A DNA stretch of 64,000 nucleotides from Dipteris shenzhenensis (lineage: Eukaryota; Polypodiophyta; Polypodiopsida; Gleicheniales): the NCBI GenBank assembly GCA_047967505.1, contig CM106540.1, one strand, 5' to 3'. Below the pieces are notes generated by a model. The model was not told where the DNA came from. It did no database searches and saw only the letters and a list, made by a program, of their open reading frames with translations. How positions within the stretch are numbered: the stretch's first letter is position 1; every line of letters starts with the position of its first letter. A program made the position numbers and the translations under genes. Shown one piece after another: positions 58,021 to 64,000 of the stretch.

Positions 58021-58395
58021 TTTGATCCCCCTTGAGCCCATTTCTGTATTGACCAAAGGTAATATGAGCTTCCTTTTCTTCAAGGTCGGACAACAAGTCA
58101 TAGCTTTGAATTCCTTGTCCTAAAGGAAAGCCTGACTGGCTAATTCTCCTTCTAGATGCCTTCTTTTTCTTACTACGGTGTTCCTCTTCCTGATGTTCCT
58201 CATCTACTTCTTCCTTGCTTTCTTCTTCTTCTTTTGGTTTACCACGCCCCCGTTTAGCCATCATTACCTCTCTTTCCTCATCCCCTGAAGAAGCTTCTAA
58301 CAAGGATACTTGTTTTTCTTATTTCTTTCTCAATCTAGGACACTCGGGGCGATAGTGACCTTTTTCATTACATTCATAGTGGCGATGCCTTGCGT
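58021..58395 (-). pseudogene. Antisense zinc-knuckle fragment
   Basis: On the minus strand, opposite to the Copia LTR, the codons read HYECNEKGHYRPECPRLRKK then a stop, a CCHC knuckle with the first Cys apparently replaced by His, followed in another frame by a highly charged stretch (EEEESKEEVDEEHQEEE, KKKKASRRR). Gag-type knuckles look like this. Its antisense position relative to the LTR means it is either a separate fragment or an inverted capture. Low certainty. Confidence 0.45.
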
Positions 58396-59409
58396 GACCA
58401 TGCCTCCAACCCGATGGCACCACGCCCCCGTCCCATGGTGGTACCTCGAGCTCCCATGTCGGGTCGGAACGTGGGGCAAGGCCCCGAGCACCCACGACAC
58501 TACAGTGCCCCTGGCCATGTCTTGCATGCCCACGCCTCCAACTCGATGTTGTCGTCGATGTCGCCGCGCCCTTGTCCCACAGTGGCACCCCGGGCTCTTG
58601 GGTCGAGATGTGTGGCGCCCGAAACGCTGTCGCACCCCCTACCATGCCCCATGCACCCACACCTCCAACCCGATGCAACCACGCCCCCGATTGTGCCCCG
58701 CACACCCATGCCCCCAACCCGATGCCACCACGTCCCTGTCCCACGATGGCGCCCCGAGCTCTTGAGTCGGGTCGGGATGCGTGGCGCCCCTGAGCACCCG
58801 CGTGGTGCCCTGAATGCTACCCTGCCCCCCGCCACGCCCCCTTGCACCCACGCCTCCAACCCGACGCTACCGCATCCCCAACCACACCCTCCACACCTAC
58901 ACCTCCAACTTGATGCCGCCGTGCCCCCATCTCACGGTGGCACCTCGGGCTCCCGGGTCGAGTCGAGATGCATGGTGCTTCCTGATGATGCCAGGCGCAC
59001 CGATGCCTCCAACCCGATGCCGTCGCACCCCCATCCCACGGTGGCGCCCTAGGCTCTCGGGTCGGGTCGGGATGCGGGGGTCGGGATGTGTGGCACCCCC
59101 CGAGCACTCGCGTTGCACCCCCGGCCACGCGTAGCCTGCACCTCCAACCCGACGCTACCGTGCCCCCGATGATGACTCACGCACCCTCACCTCCAACCCG
59201 CCGCCATGCCTCAAGCTCCCGAGTCGCGTCACGATGCGTGGTGCCCCGAATGCTGCCGTGCCTCGGCCACGTCCTGCGTGCCCATGCCTCCAACCCGATG
59301 TTGTCGCATCCCCCGACCATGCCCTGTGCACCCGCACCTGATGTTGTCCTGCCCCCTGCGATGACCCGCACACCCCCGCCTCCAACCCGATGCCGTCGTG
59401 CCCTCGGGC
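58396..59409 (+). repeat. IGS2 beta repeats (continued)
   Basis: Same units as before the insertion (CGCCTCCAACCCGACGC, CCCGGGCTCTCGGGTCGGGT types). Confidence 0.83.
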
Positions 59410-60480
59410 TCCCGAGTCGGGGGAGGGGCATGTCGTGTACCCCCCAACCCAACATGCCCCTCCCCCTGTGTGCATGTCGCCCCCCCTCCCCATGCCCCCC
59501 CCTTTGCGCGCATGTCACGTACCCGCCTCCCAATGCCTCCACCCCGCTTGTGAGCATGTCGCGTCCCTCCCACACCCCATCCCCCCCCTTCACGTGCATG
59601 TCGCCCCTCCATTTGCGTGCATGTCGCATACCCCCCCACCCACCATGCCCCTCCCCTCCCTTTGCGCGCATGTCGCGAACCCACACCCCCCTCCCCCCCT
59701 TGCGTGCATGTCGTGCAACCCCCCCTCCCCTACGCTCCACTCCCCCCCCTTGCGCAAATGTCGCATACCCCCCCCCCAAACCACCCTCCCCCCCTTTGCA
59801 CGCATGTCACGTACCCCCCAACCCGACATGCCCCTCCCCCCCTTGCGCGCATATCGCGTACCCCCCCTATCCCCCATGCCCCCCCCCTTTGCGCGCATGT
59901 CGCGTACCCCCCCCCCCAAACCCAATATGCCCCTCCCCCCCCTTGCGTGCATATCGCATACCCCCCCTCCTACCCCCATGCGGCCCTTTGCACGCATGTC
60001 GCGTACCCCCCCCAACCCACCATGCACCTCCCCCCCCTTGCGCGCATGTCACGTACCCCCCCTCCCCTACACCCCTTTCCCACACCCCATGCCCCCCCCC
60101 TTTGCGCACATGTCGTGTACCCCCCTTCCCCCCCTTTACGTGCATGTCGCGTACCCCCTCCCCCCCTTTGCGTGCATGTCGCGTACCCCCCCTCCCCCCT
60201 TTGTGTGCATGTTTCGTACCCCCCTTTGCGCTCATGTCACGTACCCCCCGTCCCCCCTTGTGCGCATGTCGTGTATCCCCCCCCCCTCTCCCACTCCCCA
60301 TGCCCCCCCCCCCACCCCCCATGCCCCCCCCCCCAACCCACCATGCCCCCCTCCCCCCCCCTTCGCCTTTGCGCGCATGTCGCGTACCCCAACCCCCCCT
60401 CCCATGCCCCCCCCCCCCAATCCACCATGTCCCTCCCCCCCTGCCCTTTTGCACACATGTTGCGTACCCCCCCTCCCCCC
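59410..60480 (+). repeat. IGS2 alpha repeats
   Basis: C runs with TTGCGCGCATGTCGCGTA cores, complement of 11865-12990 and 41723-42985, in order reversed, as expected for plus orientation. Ends where an inverted element-B LTR end abuts. Confidence 0.87.
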
Positions 60481-60742
60481 TGTCACGAGGGCAAAGTTTT
60501 CCCTAAATTTTTTTCACTTTTCTCTTTTCCTTTGCTCCCCGGTTTGGTCCCCTACCGGGATCCCAAAGTACCCGCTTGACCTCTTGGATCTGCAACTGCC
60601 TTGCTGACGGGAACCTCCACCTGATTGACTATCCTTCACCTTCACAAAGGTGCCCCGGTCCTTCGAATGCTCAGAGGAAAGGCATAGAGCTCCTCCCGAG
60701 AGCTACGGCTTTGAAGGACCTCTCTTTCCCAAAACACTTGCT
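60481..60742 (-). mobile_element. Element B LTR 3'-end fragment, inverted
   Basis: Reverse complement of 40828-41059 plus the true end: it starts TGTCACGAGGGCAAAG, giving the intact LTR terminus CGTGACA on the other strand. It stops at CCCAAAACACTTGC and is fused to the FCP1-like gene. Confidence 0.85.
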
Positions 60743-61789
60743 TTGGTTATAGGTGAAGCAATACCTTTCTCTGTGTCTTTTTTTGAACTACGAGTAGACA
60801 TATGAGATTCGACATTCATCCTTTCGAGCACTTCTTTGTTTTTTTCTTTGAATTCAAGGATCACTGGTTGAAAATAATAGAACATATCATGCCCTTCGAC
60901 AATCAGAGCTTGACCAAATCTGTTAGAAGAGATGGCACTGTGCACATCTACTGCATCATCTAGCATCTGTAGGTACGGCAATAACTCATGAAGCAAAATA
61001 GAATCACCACAATCTATATCAAATTTTGTAGGGAAAATGCAATTTTCTGCTGGATTAACACAACCCGTGTAAGGCGAAACGTCAATGAACACTGTTCTTG
61101 CTGGTTTGCATTCCTCTTTGAAACAACACCACACTCTCATTAATGGTTTAAACTCCGCTTCCACATTCATCCTATCTGGTCGAATGATTCTACTCTTTGT
61201 ATGCTTGTGGCATGCCATCGCACCCCAAACCATGAAGAAATGTAACTTTTTGTTAACATGATGCTCCAAAGTGTCCAGCATGTGTTGCACCATGCCCTTT
61301 TCTCCTCCAGTGGACCAAATGCCAGCATGGCAGTGATCGAGCAACCATTGTAGAAACTCTAAACACCCAGGATGGAGAACAAGCCAATGCTTCCCATTGT
61401 GCAAGCTCATATGTTTGTTTGACTTCGAAAAACAACGCTCGAGCAATAACCCTTTCAAATCTATCACCACTGCTAGTCTTATTTTTGTTATCACCTCTTT
61501 TGACATTATTTCTGAGGGTGACATTATGTCTTCTCCTTTATCTTCTAAGATTTCTTCTTGTACCATACAATGACATTGCATCTTCTCCTTTACCTTATAA
61601 GCTTGCATCCACATTTGTCAATGGAACATTAACTCCAGACATTGCATCCTCAACATTTTCAATCAACCATGTTGAGCTTGGAACTTGCATGCTAATGTTC
61701 AAATTAGGCACATAATGAATCATTGGATCAGGTGTCACATATACAGGCAATGCTTCTAGCGATGTGAAATTGAGATGGCCAAAATCTGT
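60703..61789 (-). pseudogene. FCP1-like HAD phosphatase homologue, catalytically degenerate
   Basis: ATG 61614 to stop near 60703 gives 303 codons of the plant FCP1/SCP-like HAD fold. Motif I, normally DLDET(L), reads VVIDLKGLLLE: the second Asp and the Thr are gone. Motif II-like WSTGGEKGMV and motif III-like TVFIDVSPYTGCVNP follow, where the family has IDDSPYKA.NP; here the second Asp is Val. A phosphatase reaction is therefore unlikely. Another frame upstream is coding-like from a CAACAG acceptor at ~61789 (LEALPVYVTPDPMIHYVP) to ~61580 and is out of register with the main ORF, so a frameshift or unusual splice separates them. The last ~13 codons lie in the LTR fragment at 60703-60742, so the native C-terminus is lost. 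Confidence 0.72.
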
Positions 61790-62377
61790 TGATAAACAAG
61801 GAAATGAAATCCATAAGTAGAAACAAACTGAAGATTGAGTTGGAAAACCAAATTGTCAAACTTTAGGTTGTGTGCTCTCAATGAAATTTTTTTGAGTGAA
61901 AGCAGTCGTGTTTTTCTTTTTCAAAACAAAATTGGATTACTAAAAAAAAGAAAGCATTCATGTTCATATGCATAGTATACCCCTAAAGTTATTGAATCTA
62001 TACCCTTTCAAGTTATTTTAATCCCCAAAACTACATATCCTTACAATGCCAAAAACCTTTGCATAATAGATAGAGTGGAGTCCCCAACATTATCTAGCAT
62101 TGCCCAAGTGTTCCCATTAAGAAAAGATTTGGCCAAGCGGCCAAAACATAATTGAGCATTTATATGAAGTGAATAAGGATAGAAACAACAATTTACACTA
62201 ATTCATTCATCATGAAACATATTCAAGAATACATATGTTCATGTTTGAATTATGGCAATGAGATAGAAGAAATTTCCAAGTAATATGAAAAGATCCTTGG
62301 AACAAAATTAATACATCATATGGAGAATATAGCAAGATAACATATGGAAAACATGAACACCATATAAAAGGACAATT
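61790..62377. other. Region between the two minus-strand genes
   Basis: AT-rich, without a supported ORF. It probably holds introns or the 5' part of the FCP1-like gene and the 3' UTR of the gene at 62378. Confidence 0.5.
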
Positions 62378-64000
62378 TCAAGGACCTGTTGCTTCCTCTT
62401 CTGTTTCCCAAAACTTTGAAGCGTGTTTTTGTAAATGCTCACGCTGCTCTTCATTAAAGGGTTGAAGCTCTTTTTGTCCTGGTATGGTATCAATTTCTTT
62501 ATCCCCTCCACCTTCAATTGTATCATCTTCTTTTGGTACCCCCTCTATTGCCAATATTGGTTCTTGCAAGCCAGCCCATTGTCGAATTTCATGATTACTG
62601 TAAGCATACATGCAACAAATACTTTCCACCTTTGCCAACTCCTCATAAGTCTCAACAACTAAAACAACACGCCTCTTACAAGAAAGAGACTCTATTGCAG
62701 CAAGCCCCTCAGAGAACAAGTCCAATACATACTCATCTTCTCGACAGAAACCCATGATCATGTCTTTCATGATACTTGAATGTTTTCTTTTCAAGGACAA
62801 TTCAATGTCAAATTCATCATCATCATCCTCGTCATCATCATCCTGATCACCTGATTCTTCTCCACCACTTGATTTTTCATATTTTTCATCTGCAACATAT
62901 ATTGATGGCTTACATTGTGCATTGGTATAGCGCTCAATATCGTTGAAATGCTTTTCCTTGCTTACCAGTACACAGGCAATTAAGTCATCCATAGATCCAG
63001 TGACAAATATATCTACAGTTTCAAAATTAAGGCAACCAAAGTGTATTTTATATTGTCTACATGTCTTATTTAATGCATTCTTCAAACATGATACATGATC
63101 CATGGTCAAGAACACTACAAGAAGGAATTGCACTGGGGGAGAAGCGATTGTCATCAAGCTTTTCAACAAACACTCAAAGCGATCCTCGTTCCAATTTCTA
63201 CTTCTGCTTGGTCCATACATTACGTCCAAAAAAGCAACCCCTATTGCCATTGGCTCTTGGTACACATTCTGTATAAATTCCATTCCCTCCATGTTTGAAC
63301 CGACTGTGTAGAACCTCCAAGGCCGGGTGGAATTTGGTCCATGACTTGAACCTTCACTTTGTCCCATAATCCACCTCAGATACCCCTTTGCAGCATCAGG
63401 CAATGGTGGAGTTTCCTTGCCCTGTTGAAGCTTCAGTTTTAACCATGAATCAGAGCAACCATGAATCCGATGATACAATTCTGGAGTAATTTTAAAATGT
63501 AATCTGCACTCATCCCAATTTTTTAACATTAAAGAAGGCCGTTCTTCCGATATAAACATATAAAGTTCTTCTTGTAGTGCAACATCTCTCTTGATCTGCA
63601 TAGCTCGTCCTTCAATATCAAGAATCATGGCATCAGTCTTTGTTTTAGTTATGACTACTCTACCTTCCTTAATGTCATTTTGAATTTGAACAATTTGATC
63701 ATCACTCAATCCACGCAAGCATCTAAACATTGATACTGTGGGTTGCCTACGGCATTTTCCATCTTATGAATATTTTCCTGCAATGTAATCCTCAAGGATG
63801 GAGATCCAACCATCATAAATGGCATCGCTTGTAATTATCATATGTACATCCTTCGTGGCAAAGCTATTGCCCAATGTTACCTTGCCAGTGTCAATGAAAG
63901 CCTACAAGATATATGAATCCATTAGAATGCAATAATTAAGAAAACATTCTTGTAAAAAATGATTCATAATTAAAATATGTACTTACATCCCAATTCTCAT
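62378..64000 (-). pseudogene. Degenerate beta-class DNA N4/N6-methyltransferase-like gene (5' end outside window)
   Basis: Exon 63901-62378 follows an 85-bp intron (GTAAGT at 63986-63981, TTGTAG acceptor at 63907-63902); coding continues beyond 64000. The frame is open except for TAA at 63766-63764; the ORF after it starts ATG 63730 and has 450 codons. Inferred fold: MAIGVAFLDVMYGP (~residue 160) sits where beta-class enzymes have DPPY, followed by a strand-helix QFLLVVFLTMDHVSCLKNAL; after an acidic stretch (DQDDDDEDDDDE) comes YVLDLFSEGLAAIESLSCK with RVVLVVETYEEL, like the SAM-binding VLDPFxGSGTT and xGxExxxxY. The key residues of DPPY and of the FxGxG motif are changed, so methyl transfer is unlikely. 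The family call rests on motif order and needs a structure search. Confidence 0.45.

Overview
ORGANISM AND SETTING. The window is nuclear DNA of a land plant. It has spliceosomal introns, CACTA, Ty3/gypsy (chromovirus), Copia-type and LINE elements, and an 18S-5.8S-26S rDNA unit whose spacer carries a 5S gene on the same strand about 0.9 kb after 26S. This linked (L-type) arrangement is known from bryophytes and from some ferns, gymnosperms and Asteraceae. A bryophyte such as a liverwort fits best, but the sequence does not prove it. Little here looks like a working gene. Most of the window is a repeat-rich, decayed pericentromeric or nucleolus-organiser-like block. LAYOUT. 1-4960: ~180-bp satellite with a three-type higher-order repeat. 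5086-8556: DUF7869-like (RNase H-fold, transposase-like) gene and its detached C-terminal part. 8557-11715: minisatellites, a LINE 3' end and a retropepsin fragment. 11865-19525: inverted rDNA spacer, a 5S gene and the 3' end of 26S, all on the minus strand, with two copies of a new hAT-type MITE. 19526-33888: a chromovirus relic split by an 11.3-kb CACTA transposon (19894-31202); the CACTA transposase gene is itself split by a 1.1-kb LTR-derived insertion. 34847-41059: a second chromovirus-like element with ~2.2-kb LTRs, each holding a tandem tetramer of tRNA-like modules separated by hairpins. 41060-47671: more inverted rDNA spacer with a 5S gene and another MITE. 47672-49267: a Copia LTR joined to an antisense piece of 26S. 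49268-60480: a full-length but mutated 18S-5.8S-26S-5S unit on the plus strand, then spacer repeats interrupted by a Copia LTR. 60481-64000: an LTR fragment, a catalytically degenerate FCP1-like phosphatase gene and a degenerate DNA-methyltransferase-like gene, all on the minus strand. HOW IT FITS TOGETHER. The nesting gives a relative order. The chromovirus at 19526 came first, CACTA entered it (3-bp duplication GGA), and an LTR-derived element entered the CACTA transposase (5-bp duplication CTCGT). The MITE family has 15-bp termini, 8-bp target duplications at four loci and a paralogous empty site, all inside this window. The rRNA genes carry many changes at invariant positions, including the 530 loop of 18S and the sarcin-ricin loop of 26S, mostly of C-to-T or G-to-A type, which points to methylated, silenced rDNA pseudogenes.
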